Of a stretch of DNA of 20,773 nt, positions 1 to 7,970 are shown piece by piece (position 1 is the stretch's first letter; each line of letters starts with the position of its first letter). Below the pieces are notes generated by a model that did no database searches, was not told the origin of the DNA, and worked only from the letters and a program-made list of their open reading frames with translations. The position numbers and the translations under genes were made by a program. Source of the stretch: a virus; the IMG/VR virus record IMGVR_UViG_3300042402_005803, positions 1-20,773 of that record, one strand, 5' to 3'.

Positions 1-306
1 AAAGGTGTCGAGTTGCCCACAAGCCAGGCAGTTAATGCAAAAGAAATTCTTGATTTGTATTACTGGTGGACCGAGGAATATCCTAACCGTCCTGATGTGT
101 ACGATGTCACCGGCTGGAGCGAATACTGTAGCCGTCAACGAAAAAACGACGATGATCTATTTGATTCCGGTGACGATACACCCAAAGATCGAGCACAGAC
201 AAAAAAGATGCTCAATGAAATCAATCGTTTGGAAAAACAATATGCTCGTGAGGATGAGCAAATGATGATTCGCTTGATTAAAATCCGAGAAGGACTGTGG
301 ACTTGA
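1..306 (+). CDS. Unknown protein, 5' end outside window
   Basis: The reading frame is open from the first base (K-G-V-E precedes the possible TTG start at 13), so the gene most likely begins upstream and only its last 101 residues are visible. The visible part has an aromatic, acidic N-terminal stretch (YYWWTEEYP) followed by an Asp-rich segment and a charged C-terminal helix (about residues 60-95) of mixed Lys, Arg and Glu that could form a coiled coil. No catalytic motif or membrane segment is seen. The TGA stop overlaps the possible GTG start of the next gene by 10 bases, which suggests one transcript with the next two small genes. I do not recognise the family. It could instead start at the TTG codon at 13, but there is no clear ribosome binding site for that. 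Confidence 0.6.
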   Translation, partial: KGVELPTSQAVNAKEILDLYYWWTEEYPNRPDVYDVTGWSEYCSRQRKNDDDLFDSGDDTPKDRAQTKKMLNEINRLEKQYAREDEQMMIRLIKIREGLWT

Positions 307-530
307 ATCGCCTTGAGCAACAAACTGCACAGGAAAAAGCCATGAAAAAAGAGTTAGACACAAAAACAGCCAGTTTATTCAGAAATTGGGTTCGTAACCT
401 TTGGATAGAAAACACTTCTGAACGAGAAGAATATCGCGAACTACCTTATACCATGCAAGAGTATTGGGCAAGATATAAGTGGTGGCTCAAGAGAGAATAC
501 CAACATCAAAACAACAAGGACTGTAAATGA
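297..530 (+). CDS. Small basic/aromatic unknown phage protein
   Basis: This is a 77-residue reading frame from GTG at 297. An in-frame ATG at 342 gives a 62-residue protein and has the better ribosome binding site (AGGA at 331-334, 7 bases before it), so the true start may be 342. The protein is rich in charged and aromatic residues, with a C-terminal run YWARYKWWLKREY (about residues 56-68) that resembles small unnamed proteins I associate with T4-like phages. That resemblance is from memory and unverified. There is no membrane segment and no catalytic motif. It is linked to its neighbours by a 10-base overlap upstream (if 297 is used) and an ATGA stop-start overlap downstream, so it is probably translationally coupled. 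Confidence 0.6.
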   Translation: MDLNRLEQQTAQEKAMKKELDTKTASLFRNWVRNLWIENTSEREEYRELPYTMQEYWARYKWWLKREYQHQNNKDCK

Positions 531-865
531 AAGCACAGCAGCCTGCTCAGGGAATCAGCATCGACCACGAATTTGGAGATGCGAGAGTTTTTAATGTAGA
601 GTGCGACTGTTCCGACGATGATCATTCCATTAAAATGTGGATTGAAGTAAATCGCGACCCAGATATCCCTGATGTTGAAGTGACCTTTTATGTGACCACT
701 TGGACTGCTTGGTTTAATAACTGGCAAGAGCGTTTAACAGCAGTCTGGGACATTTTAATTAACGGCGTACATAAACAACAACACTCAATGTTGCTGAACA
801 AACAGACCGCACTGAACTTTGCCGAAGCTATTAAAAGCACAGTCGAGGTTCTGGATTCTAAATAA
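527..865 (+). CDS. Unknown 112-residue phage protein
   Basis: The start ATG at 527 overlaps the preceding stop as ATGA, a standard coupling arrangement. The 112-residue product is acidic in its first half (CDCSDDDHS at about 26-34), then has alternating hydrophobic residues suggestive of beta strands (about 34-58) and a Trp-rich segment (TTWTAWFNNWQERL, about 57-70). The C-terminal half looks alpha-helical and ends in a conserved-looking helix about FAEAIKSTVEVLDSK. There are two cysteines but no metal-binding array, no signal peptide and no membrane segment. The family is not recognised. It closes the first small operon; a candidate late promoter core lies immediately downstream, before infA. 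Confidence 0.65.
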   Translation: MKAQQPAQGISIDHEFGDARVFNVECDCSDDDHSIKMWIEVNRDPDIPDVEVTFYVTTWTAWFNNWQERLTAVWDILINGVHKQQHSMLLNKQTALNFAEAIKSTVEVLDSK

Positions 866-868
866 ATA
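861..868 (+). promoter_or_regulatory. Candidate T4-type late promoter core (AATAAATA)
   Basis: AATAAATA matches the T4/cyanophage late core NATAAATA and sits 30 bases before the infA start. No TTGACA-like box is seen 17 bases upstream. It would drive the infA-sod-erpA unit. It is a short AT-rich motif, so a chance match is possible. Confidence 0.45.
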
Positions 869-898
869 GTTATTTTATAAAAGGAGATAAATTGCAAA

Positions 899-1117
899 GT
901 GTCTAAAGAAGATATTATTCGTATGAACGGCGTAGTAGACGAAGTTTTGCCTAACGCTATGTTTAGAGTTTTGCTGCCTAATAATCACAAGATTATTGCT
1001 ACACTGGGTGGCAAACTGCGTCGACACAATATACAAATTCTATTAGGTGATAATGTCGATGTTGAAATGAGTCCTTATGATGTCACCCGAGGCCGTGTAG
1101 TTTATCGCAACAAATAA
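899..1117 (+). CDS. infA: Translation initiation factor IF-1
   Basis: This is a 72-residue protein, exactly the length of bacterial IF-1, and it matches the family along its whole length. Shared blocks are KEDIIRMNG at the N-terminus, LPNAMFRVLL (about 17-26), GGKLRRHNIQILLGDNV (about 37-53) and SPYDVTRGRVVYR (58-70). IF-1 is a single OB-fold domain that binds the 30S A site during initiation together with IF-2 and IF-3. The start is GTG at 899; the only strong ribosome binding site, AAGGAG at 881-886, is an unusually long 12 bases upstream, so translation may be modest. The stop TAA abuts the ATG of the next gene with no gap. An IF-1 gene outside a bacterial ribosomal context is unusual and suggests that the phage adjusts host initiation. 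The family call is secure; the role in infection is inferred. Confidence 0.93.
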   Translation: MSKEDIIRMNGVVDEVLPNAMFRVLLPNNHKIIATLGGKLRRHNIQILLGDNVDVEMSPYDVTRGRVVYRNK

Positions 1118-1678
1118 ATGGACCTAAGACAGACCATTAATTTAATTGAAGCCGCTAACAAACCTAAATTAGAGCAGGTAAAACTGCCCTATTCTCGCGA
1201 TGGTCTGGCTTCAGTGCTAAGTCAAAGCGCCATAAATTATCACTATGGCAAGCTGTACAAGACCTATGTTGATAGGTACAATAAAGGTGAAGGCGACAGC
1301 AGTTTTAACGAAGCTGGCGCATTTTTGCACAAAATTTATTTTGAGCAATTAACACCTCCTAAAAATAACAACAAGCCACATGGCACTAGTCTTGCACTGA
1401 TTAATCGTCGTTGGACTGACTTTGACAGATTCAAAGAGCAGGTCTCCGAGGAAGCTATGAAAATCCAAGGCTCTGGTTGGGTCTATATGAGCCGCGGCGG
1501 TGAAATTAAAACCATAAAGAATCATGCCATACGGCGAGATATAGCCCTACTTATTGACTGGTGGGAACATGCCTGGGCATTGGACTATGCCAGTAACAAG
1601 AAGAAATATCTAGAAAACATCTGGCGTTCTATCAATTGGGAATATGTTAATCGTAGAATCTACGGAGGTATTAAATGA
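1118..1678 (+). CDS. Fe/Mn superoxide dismutase-like protein
   Basis: The 186-residue protein aligns with bacterial SodB/SodA from about residue 23 (LPYSRDGLASVL) to the end (INWEYVNRRI). SODs convert superoxide to peroxide and oxygen. All four metal ligands are in place: H42 (YHYGK), H71 (FLHKIY), and D147 and H151 (DWWEHAW); the gateway tyrosine Y50 is also kept. Differences from E. coli SodB include Leu for the gateway His at position 46, and a shortened region before H71. The usual second-shell Gln seems to be replaced: G67 stands where Fe enzymes have Gln, and H136 lies near where Mn enzymes have Gln. The start ATG directly follows the infA stop, and the end overlaps the next gene as ATGA. 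It is probably a cytoplasmic enzyme; a structural role using the fold is possible. Confidence 0.85.
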   Translation: MDLRQTINLIEAANKPKLEQVKLPYSRDGLASVLSQSAINYHYGKLYKTYVDRYNKGEGDSSFNEAGAFLHKIYFEQLTPPKNNNKPHGTSLALINRRWTDFDRFKEQVSEEAMKIQGSGWVYMSRGGEIKTIKNHAIRRDIALLIDWWEHAWALDYASNKKKYLENIWRSINWEYVNRRIYGGIK

Positions 1679-1998
1679 TTACCTTTGAAACCAGTGCTGT
1701 TGATAAAATCAGAGATATCCTAGCCGAAGGAAATAACCCCCAGATGAGCCTCAGGGTATTTGTTCAGGGCGGCGGTTGCAGTGGATTCAGCTATGGCTTT
1801 ACCTTAGATGAGGAACAGGCCGAAGACGATTTTACCTTCAACGAAGGTGGTATTCGTGTGCTGGTAGACAGCATAAGCGCACAGTATCTTCAAGGTTCAA
1901 CTGTGCGTTACAAAGAAGAACTAATGGGCAGTAGTTTTGTCATTGACAACCCAAATGCCGTAGGAACCTGCGGCTGCGGCAGCAGTTTTCGCGTTTAA
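1675..1998 (+). CDS. Iron-sulfur cluster carrier, ErpA/IscA type
   Basis: This is a 107-residue A-type carrier (HesB/IscA/ErpA/SufA family), which accepts Fe-S clusters from a scaffold and passes them to apo-enzymes. The three family cysteines are present with normal spacing: C35 in GGGCSGFSYGF, and C99 and C101 in the C-terminal TCGCGSSF. The intervening sequence (FVIDNPNA just before CGCG) matches ErpA. The length is typical. The start overlaps the SOD stop as ATGA, so expression is coupled to SOD and IF-1. No scaffold (IscU/SufB) or desulfurase is nearby, so it must tap the host machinery. ErpA, IscA and SufA cannot be separated with confidence from sequence alone. A long (GGG)CSGF block and the full CGC make loss of function unlikely. 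Confidence 0.92.
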   Translation: MITFETSAVDKIRDILAEGNNPQMSLRVFVQGGGCSGFSYGFTLDEEQAEDDFTFNEGGIRVLVDSISAQYLQGSTVRYKEELMGSSFVIDNPNAVGTCGCGSSFRV

Positions 1999-2013
1999 GT
2001 AATTGCTCAAAAT

Positions 2014-2034
2014 CCTATAAATACTGTTTATAGG
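2014..2034 (+). promoter_or_regulatory. Late promoter inside an SD-hiding inverted repeat
   Basis: TATAAATA at 2016-2023 is a perfect T4-type late core with no -35 box. It lies within an 8-base perfect inverted repeat: CCTATAAA at 2014-2021 and TTTATAGG at 2027-2034, loop of 5. The AGG of the ribosome binding site (AGGA, 2032-2035, 8 bases before the ATG at 2044) is in the 3' arm. Late initiation at about 2029 would leave the 5' arm out of the mRNA. Confidence 0.7.
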
Positions 2035-2043
2035 ACATAAGAT

Positions 2044-4671
2044 ATGGGCAATCTACGACTTGTTAACACAGGCACAGGACCTAGCAGTGGGGACGGCGAC
2101 CAACTGCGGGTGGCATTTGACAAAATAAATTCAAATTTCCAGGACATTGTTTCTGGAAATATCGCTGTTCCTGGCAGTGGGGGTGGTGGCACAATCGGTA
2201 ACAGTTCCTTAAACTTTGCCGGACAAACTATTTCCAGTTCCGGTGATTTAACACTGCAAAGTAATACACAGGTCTGGGTATTTAGAACCAACGGGAGCTT
2301 AGTTTTCCCGGATGGATCACAGCAGATTACTGCCTTCAACAGCACACAATATTACACACAAACACAGATTAATAACCTATTGGGTAATGTAGGCAATGTA
2401 AACTCAGGTAATGGGTTTACAGGCAGCGTTGGTGCCACAGGACCCATGGGCTCACTGGGCTACACTGGTAGCTTTGGTATTACCGGGGCCATTGGTCCAA
2501 CTGGTGCTCGTGGCCCAGTTGGAGCACAAGGTGCCACAGGCGCTACTGGGCCACAGGGCACGGTAGGAGCCACTGGCGCTACTGGTGCCAGCGGTGTACA
2601 AGGTATGCCCGGTCCGCAAGGATCCAGTGGTCCTAGAGGATTTACTGGATTTGATGGCAGTCGTGGGGATCCTGGTTATACAGGCAGCGAAGGGCCTCAA
2701 GGCTTACAAGGTATGCCAGGACCCACAGGCGCTTCGGGTATACAAGGATTACAAGGTACACAAGGTCCTAGCGGCCCCCAAGGCCCAACAGGACCACAGG
2801 GACTGAGAGGATATTCTGGCAGCGAAGGTACAACTGGTCCTACTGGCCCTCAAGGGGATAAAGGATACGCTGGCAGTGGTGGTCCTGTTGGACCATCGGG
2901 CGGAACAGGCAATACCGGCGCAACAGGTGCCTCGGGCCCAGTAGGACCTTTGGGATTCACCGGCAGCGAAGGCATGATGGGCACAACTGGCTACACAGGT
3001 AGTCAAGGGGTTACTGGATTTATTGGTAGCAAAGGTGATACCGGTGCAACAGGAACAACTGGATTTGTAGGTAGCCGTGGCGCCAATGGTACCAGCGTTA
3101 CTATTAAAGGTACAGTAGCAGATGCAGCCGCACTGGCAGCATATCCTACAGCAGGATTAGTAACCGGTGACGCATTAATTAGAACAGACAATGGCACATT
3201 AAATGTCTGGAACGGCAGTTCTTGGACCGATGCTGGACAGATAGTAGGTCCAACTGGTGCATTGGGCTATACTGGTAGTCAAGGCTCGGGATTTGTAGGT
3301 AGTCGGGGCATTACTGGTGCCACAGGCCCAACTGGTGCATTAGGACTATCAGGTTTCACCGGCAGCAGAGGAACTTTAGGTTTCACTGGCAGCGGCGGTT
3401 CATCGGGTCCTAGCGGCTTACCCGGCCCCACTGGAGCCAACGGTACTATTGGACCTATGGGTCCAGTGGGCTTTGTTGGTAGTCGAGGATTAGAAGGACC
3501 CACTGGACCAACTGGGGCGCAAGGCGTTCAAGGATTACTAGGATTTACAGGCAGCGTTGGCCCACAAGGATTACAAGGCCCAACTGGTGCCACAGGCCCA
3601 CAAGGCAATCAAGGTCTTCAAGGAGATACTGGATTTACTGGTAGTCGTGGAGCCACAGGACTTACTGGTGGTATTGGTGCCACCGGAGCCACTGGTGCCA
3701 CCGGAGTTGTTGGACCAGCAGGTGCCACCGGAGCCACAGGAATAGCAGGTGCTACTGGCCCATCTGGTGCTACTGGCCCATCTGGTGCTACTGGCCCACA
3801 AGGTGCCAGCGGCATAGCTACAAATATTGTTGGTAGTGTTCCACTGGTGAGTAACTTACCGGGTCTAAACAATGTGATAGGCGATGGCTACATTGTTCAA
3901 GACGATGGTGGACTGTATGTTTGGACTTCGTATAATAATTGGTATAGAGTAGGCACTGTAGTTGGTCCTACTGGTGCCACAGGGCCAGTAGGTTTTGTAG
4001 GTAGTCAGGGCAGCGGATTTGTCGGCAGTCAAGGCTTCACTGGCAGTGCTGGATTTACAGGCAGTAAAGGTGACGAAGGTCCAATTGGCCTAACTGGCGC
4101 ACAAGGAGCAACTGGTGCTACCGGTCCACAGGGTGATTTGGGATATTCCGGAAGTCAGGGACCCGAGGGCGCAACAGGTGCCACAGGCCTAGCAGGTCCA
4201 CAGGGTATCGCCGGAGACCTAGGGTACACTGGCAGCATTGGCCCAACAGGCCCAACAGGTCCTGTTGGGGCCGCAGGTACAGCAGGACCCACTGGTGCTA
4301 CAGGACCATTTGGTCAGACTGGAGCCACCGGTGCCACAGGCCCTGGGGGTACAGCAGGCCCGGTAGGAGCCACAGGATCTACAGGTCCTAGCGGCCCGCT
4401 TGGTTACACAGGTAGCCTAGGCGCCAGTGGTACAGCAGGTATCCGAGGATTCTCGGGTAGCATTGGCTCAACTGGACCCACCGGTCTTTCGGGTGCTGCC
4501 GGCAGATATAGAACTACTGTGCCAGCAACCAGCCAAGGTGTCACTGGAGACCTACAAGGGGATGTAGCAGTTGACAAAGCCTCAGGATATTACTATGTCT
4601 GTACAGAAAATTACACTACTGGCGTTCCGGACATTTGGATAAGAATATACGGTGTTGAGGCTTCGTTCTAA
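2044..4671 (+). CDS. Collagen-like phage fibre protein
   Basis: This 875-residue protein is probably a virion fibre or spike. The N-terminal region (1-123) contains [14 protein letters not shown], a motif style I associate with attachment domains of T4-like fibres. From about residue 124 to 818 it is built of Gly-X-Y triplets, mostly [10 protein letters not shown] and GYTGS/GFTGS variants, as in bacterial and phage collagen-like proteins that form trimeric triple helices. Two related globular inserts interrupt it at about 348-401 and 589-639; both have a [10 protein letters not shown] / [10 protein letters not shown] element, a LxVW motif and end in VGPTG. A third non-collagen domain (819-875) closes the protein. 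It has its own late promoter and SD. It is followed 3 bases later by a subtilisin-like protease, which might process it. The exact virion location is unknown. Confidence 0.85.
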   Translation: MGNLRLVNTGTGPSSGDGDQLRVAFDKINSNFQDIVSGNIAVPGSGGGGTIGNSSLNFAGQTISSSGDLTLQSNTQVWVFRTNGSLVFPDGSQQITAFNSTQYYTQTQINNLLGNVGNVNSGNGFTGSVGATGPMGSLGYTGSFGITGAIGPTGARGPVGAQGATGATGPQGTVGATGATGASGVQGMPGPQGSSGPRGFTGFDGSRGDPGYTGSEGPQGLQGMPGPTGASGIQGLQGTQGPSGPQGPTGPQGLRGYSGSEGTTGPTGPQGDKGYAGSGGPVGPSGGTGNTGATGASGPVGPLGFTGSEGMMGTTGYTGSQGVTGFIGSKGDTGATGTTGFVGSRGANGTSVTIKGTVADAAALAAYPTAGLVTGDALIRTDNGTLNVWNGSSWTDAGQIVGPTGALGYTGSQGSGFVGSRGITGATGPTGALGLSGFTGSRGTLGFTGSGGSSGPSGLPGPTGANGTIGPMGPVGFVGSRGLEGPTGPTGAQGVQGLLGFTGSVGPQGLQGPTGATGPQGNQGLQGDTGFTGSRGATGLTGGIGATGATGATGVVGPAGATGATGIAGATGPSGATGPSGATGPQGASGIATNIVGSVPLVSNLPGLNNVIGDGYIVQDDGGLYVWTSYNNWYRVGTVVGPTGATGPVGFVGSQGSGFVGSQGFTGSAGFTGSKGDEGPIGLTGAQGATGATGPQGDLGYSGSQGPEGATGATGLAGPQGIAGDLGYTGSIGPTGPTGPVGAAGTAGPTGATGPFGQTGATGATGPGGTAGPVGATGSTGPSGPLGYTGSLGASGTAGIRGFSGSIGSTGPTGLSGAAGRYRTTVPATSQGVTGDLQGDVAVDKASGYYYVCTENYTTGVPDIWIRIYGVEASF
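2414..4500 (+). repeat. Gly-X-Y coding repeat region
   Basis: Degenerate 9-base (Gly-X-Y) repeats fill this part of the fibre gene, interrupted only by two inserts (about 3088-3246 and 3811-3960). An almost exact 18-base tandem repeat occurs three times at 3748-3801 (the unit encodes GATGPS; the last copy changes at its end), which suggests recent slippage or recombination. The repeats also produce long proline-rich shadow frames on the other strand. Confidence 0.85.
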
Positions 4672-4674
4672 GAT

Positions 4675-6279
4675 ATGAAAGAATACATAATTGTTGCTAA
4701 AACGGAAGCAGACATTGACAGTCTGCATGCCGAACTAACTGTTAATACTGCGGCCAATTCTGCAAGTAACAAGGCTGTTGTTCCGATTAGAGCAGTTAAT
4801 GTTGCCAATGCCAGACTGGGTAATCCTAGAATTACGCATTACTTTTTAACTGACACTGAAGCAGAAAAATTAGCCAATGACCCCAGGGTTGAGGCTATAC
4901 ATTTGCCACCGCCCACAGATTCTAGAATCAAACATGTTGTACAAAGATCTGTGGCATACAATGGCGTACTAGGAAACTACAATAGAAACAGTTCCTTGGA
5001 CAAATTTAACATCAACTGGGGCCTGCGTAGAACCAGTGTAGCCACGGTAGAACCCAGACCTGGCAACACCTATGAATACGATGTCGACGGTGCAGGGGTT
5101 GACATTATTATCATGGATGACGGTGTACAAGTAGATCATCCTGATTTATTAGAAGTCACTGGTCAAAGTAGAGTTCAACAGATAAATTGGTATGCAGTCA
5201 CAGGTATACCGGGCACTATGCCACCAAATCACTATTCAATGACAAACTACGGCGATGGTGAGCACGGCACACATGTGGCAACAACTGTAGCAGGAAAGAC
5301 CTTTGGCTATGCTAAAAAGTCTCGACTGTATTCTCTGCGAATATTTGGTTCTCAGAGTCAGGTTATTCCCGAGGCCGATCAATTTGACTTAATTAGAGTT
5401 TTCCATCAAAATAAACCCATTGACCCTAAAACCGGTGCCAAGCGTCCAACTATAGTCAATATGAGTTGGGGCTATCGATGGTACTATAACAATGCTAACT
5501 TTTCTAACGGAAACATAATTAGAAAAATCAACTATCGTGGCACAGTCTACGATTACACCAATGCGCCGGTGTCAGCAAAACAACAGTTTGGTCAAATTGG
5601 CAGCTTACATGGTTTTATTGTGCCCAGTGCAAATGCCGAACAGCAAGATGCTGAAAATGCCGGCGTGATATTTGTTCATAGTGCCGGTAACTTTTCTCAT
5701 AAAATTGACAAAGTTGGCGGAGTGGATTATAACAACTACTACACCATGAATGAAAGTTTTGCAGGAATTGTGCCAGCCAACCAACCCATTTATTATCATA
5801 GAGGCGGAAGTCCTCAGAGTTTAAATGCTATCACTGTCAGTGCCGCACGAGATATTCCATCTCGTGCCAACAATCGCAATTGGGAAATAGTAGACAACTA
5901 CAGCGAACGCGGTCCTGGTTGTGATGTGGTTGCACCTGGTACTAACATCACTGCCGGAACTTCCAAGACTGCTTCGTATGCTACACAAGAATATGTCTGG
6001 GGCAGAAACAATGTGCAGGATACCTCGCACAAGGTTACAAAAATCAGTGGTACCAGTATGGCAGCACCTCAGGTAACTGGAGTGCTGGCTCTCTATCTGA
6101 GTAGAAATCCCAAAGCCACTCCAGCTCAATGTAAGGCCTGGATATCCCGGACCGGAATTAAAAGTCAAATCTTTTCCAGCGTTATCAATAACGATTGGGC
6201 CAATGGCAATGCCCTATTAGGCGGTCCAAATAATTTTCTTTTCAATCCCTATAGAAATAGGTACACTGATAAAAAATAA
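4675..6279 (+). CDS. Subtilisin-like serine protease (S8 family)
   Basis: A 534-residue protein with the full subtilase catalytic set in order: Asp148 in IIIMDDGVQVDHPDL, His197 in GEHGTHVATTVAG, the oxyanion-hole Asn339 in VHSAGN, and Ser461 in GTSMAAPQVTGV. The first 130 residues lie before the catalytic domain and could be a propeptide-like or assembly domain (EYIIVAKTEADIDSL resembles the start of an inhibitor-type prodomain). There is no signal peptide or membrane segment, so it acts in the cell or as part of the particle. It starts 3 bases after the collagen-like fibre stop and is presumably co-transcribed from that late promoter. I infer a role in maturing the fibre or another virion protein, but a lysis or entry role is possible. 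Confidence in the enzyme class is high, in the role low. Confidence 0.92.
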   Translation: MKEYIIVAKTEADIDSLHAELTVNTAANSASNKAVVPIRAVNVANARLGNPRITHYFLTDTEAEKLANDPRVEAIHLPPPTDSRIKHVVQRSVAYNGVLGNYNRNSSLDKFNINWGLRRTSVATVEPRPGNTYEYDVDGAGVDIIIMDDGVQVDHPDLLEVTGQSRVQQINWYAVTGIPGTMPPNHYSMTNYGDGEHGTHVATTVAGKTFGYAKKSRLYSLRIFGSQSQVIPEADQFDLIRVFHQNKPIDPKTGAKRPTIVNMSWGYRWYYNNANFSNGNIIRKINYRGTVYDYTNAPVSAKQQFGQIGSLHGFIVPSANAEQQDAENAGVIFVHSAGNFSHKIDKVGGVDYNNYYTMNESFAGIVPANQPIYYHRGGSPQSLNAITVSAARDIPSRANNRNWEIVDNYSERGPGCDVVAPGTNITAGTSKTASYATQEYVWGRNNVQDTSHKVTKISGTSMAAPQVTGVLALYLSRNPKATPAQCKAWISRTGIKSQIFSSVINNDWANGNALLGGPNNFLFNPYRNRYTDKK

Positions 6280-6282
6280 TTG

Positions 6283-6320
6283 TTGACATCAATATCTCAT
6301 TATGCTACTATAGCATAATG
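6283..6320 (+). promoter_or_regulatory. Sigma70-like promoter with palindrome over -10
   Basis: TTGACA (6283-6288), 17 bases, TACTAT (6306-6311), with an extended -10 TG at 6303-6304. A perfect 10-base inverted repeat (CATTATGCTA 6298-6307, TAGCATAATG 6311-6320, centre CTA) covers the -10, so it could be an operator. The gene start is at 6360. A weaker late-like GGTAAATA is at 6346-6353. Confidence 0.7.
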
Positions 6321-6359
6321 TCTCAATTTATCCGTAAGAAATCACGGTAAATACTAGTT

Positions 6360-7970
6360 ATGATATTTGGATATTTTACATTGGTAGTGGCACTGATCAT
6401 CAGTGCCGTGGCCGAATTCTACAGCATCGTTGGACTTACTGCCATCTTTTCTGCGGCATTTTGGCCAGTGGTCATCATGGGTGCCGCACTTGGTGTTGGC
6501 AAAGTAACAGCCGCAGTCTGGCTAAAATTAAACTGGGACAGAGCAAAATGGACTTACAAGGTATACCTTGTGCCCGCTGTGTTTTTCTTAATGTTTCTGA
6601 CCAGTATGGGTATATTCGGTTTTCTAAGCAAAGCGCATAGCGACCAAACCTTAGTCAGTGGCGATGTTCAAAGCAAGATTGCAATCTATGATGAAAAAAT
6701 TAAAACAGCAAAAGAGAATATTGAAGCTGACCGTAAGCAACTCCGCCAAATGGATGAGGCTGTTGACCAAGTCATGGCAAGGAGCACATCAGAAGAAGGT
6801 GCGACTAAATCCAATGCTATTCGTAAGGCTCAAGCCCGCGATAGGACTGCTTTGGCCAAGAACATTGAAGCCAACCAGAAGCTTATTGGTGTTCTCAATG
6901 ATGAAGCCGCACCTATACGAGCAGAAATTCGTAAAGTCGAAGCTGAAGTAGGCCCAATTAAATACATTGCGGCATTAATCTACGGCGACAACACTGACGA
7001 GAACCTACTAGAGGCTGCGGTACGGTGGGTGATTATTCTTATTGTTGCAGTATTCGATCCCTTGGCCCTTGTATTAATCCTGGCTGCACAACAAAGCCTG
7101 CGCTGGGCCAAAGATGATAAAGCTCGAGAAGAACAAGAAAAAATCACTGAAGAAGAATTTAGAAAAGAATTAGAAAACGACCCTGAGGTCAGTGCCTTCT
7201 TTACAAAGGCCCGTGCAACTGCACAAGCTCTGGATCGTGGCGACCCAATTCCTGGTGCAGTAATAGAGGAAAACCTGCAGGACGAACAGGGAGATGTTAG
7301 TGCCGAAAATGACAATGTAGTAAGCAGTGACCCAGCGGCACCACCTGCAGAGGCTGTTCACCAACCAGATACACACCCTTATCTGAAACAAGGGTTTGCT
7401 TATCCACCAGGGTGGATGTTCCACCCACCCATGGTTGCCAAACCGGCGGACACAGAATCTACTGTAGATCCTGAACCTATTGTCGCCGAAGTAATTGAAA
7501 CCGATAAAGTTTCAATTGAGCCAGAAGAGGTTAAAATTGAGCTACCCTTGGACTCAGTAAAAGAGGCAGTGGAGCCTCCGCCTAAGGCTAAGATTGTGGT
7601 GCCCGAAGCATTTGATCCAAAACTAAAAAAGGTCACTGCTGACACTAGGTTAACTGCCGACAATGATCAGTCAATACCAAAAGAAATTAAAGCACATTTT
7701 GGAATTGCTTTTCCTGATGGCCCAGAAAAGGGAGAAGTTTTCCTGCGTGTAGACTACTTGCCAAGTAGGCTATACAAGTTTAATGGTAATGTCTGGATTG
7801 AAGTTGACAAATCTCTCACAGACAGTTACATTTACAATCATGAATACATCAAGTTCTTAATCTCCGAAATTGAGCAGGGTCGTATAGATCCTGATGATAT
7901 CAGTGCCGGGGAGCGAGAGCAAATTACTGAATTTCTAGCTAACAATGAGCCAACTCGTAACCCCACCTGA
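6360..7970 (+). CDS. Multi-pass membrane protein with coiled coil
   Basis: The 536-residue protein has about three hydrophobic segments in the first 100 residues (about 3-22, 26-50 and 67-88). A long charged helical region follows (about 100-200, KSNAIRKAQARDRTALAKNIEANQK), typical of a coiled coil, and then a further membrane segment (about 222-245, WVIILIVAVFDPLALVLILAA). After that come a charged stretch, a long acidic Pro/Val/Glu-rich linker (about 300-425) and a compact C-terminal domain (about 435-525) with YLPSRLYKFNGNVWIEVDKS. The layout resembles unnamed membrane proteins of T4-like aquatic phages, from memory only. It has its own sigma70-like promoter, hence possibly early expression. 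The function is unknown; remodelling or guarding the host membrane is a guess. The 3' end overlaps the next gene by 26 bases. Confidence 0.8.
   Translation: MIFGYFTLVVALIISAVAEFYSIVGLTAIFSAAFWPVVIMGAALGVGKVTAAVWLKLNWDRAKWTYKVYLVPAVFFLMFLTSMGIFGFLSKAHSDQTLVSGDVQSKIAIYDEKIKTAKENIEADRKQLRQMDEAVDQVMARSTSEEGATKSNAIRKAQARDRTALAKNIEANQKLIGVLNDEAAPIRAEIRKVEAEVGPIKYIAALIYGDNTDENLLEAAVRWVIILIVAVFDPLALVLILAAQQSLRWAKDDKAREEQEKITEEEFRKELENDPEVSAFFTKARATAQALDRGDPIPGAVIEENLQDEQGDVSAENDNVVSSDPAAPPAEAVHQPDTHPYLKQGFAYPPGWMFHPPMVAKPADTESTVDPEPIVAEVIETDKVSIEPEEVKIELPLDSVKEAVEPPPKAKIVVPEAFDPKLKKVTADTRLTADNDQSIPKEIKAHFGIAFPDGPEKGEVFLRVDYLPSRLYKFNGNVWIEVDKSLTDSYIYNHEYIKFLISEIEQGRIDPDDISAGEREQITEFLANNEPTRNPT

Noticed and set aside
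3748-3801. Tandem repeats as a possible CRISPR array
   Set aside because: The repeats are contiguous, have no spacers and encode Gly-X-Y triplets in frame.
2028-3872. Proline- or Ser/Thr-rich frames on the minus strand of the fibre gene
   Set aside because: They are mirror images of Gly-X-Y codons and have no ribosome binding site.
5605-6168. Minus-strand frames under the protease gene
   Set aside because: They lie within a gene with an intact catalytic set, have no ribosome binding site and show no recognisable motif.
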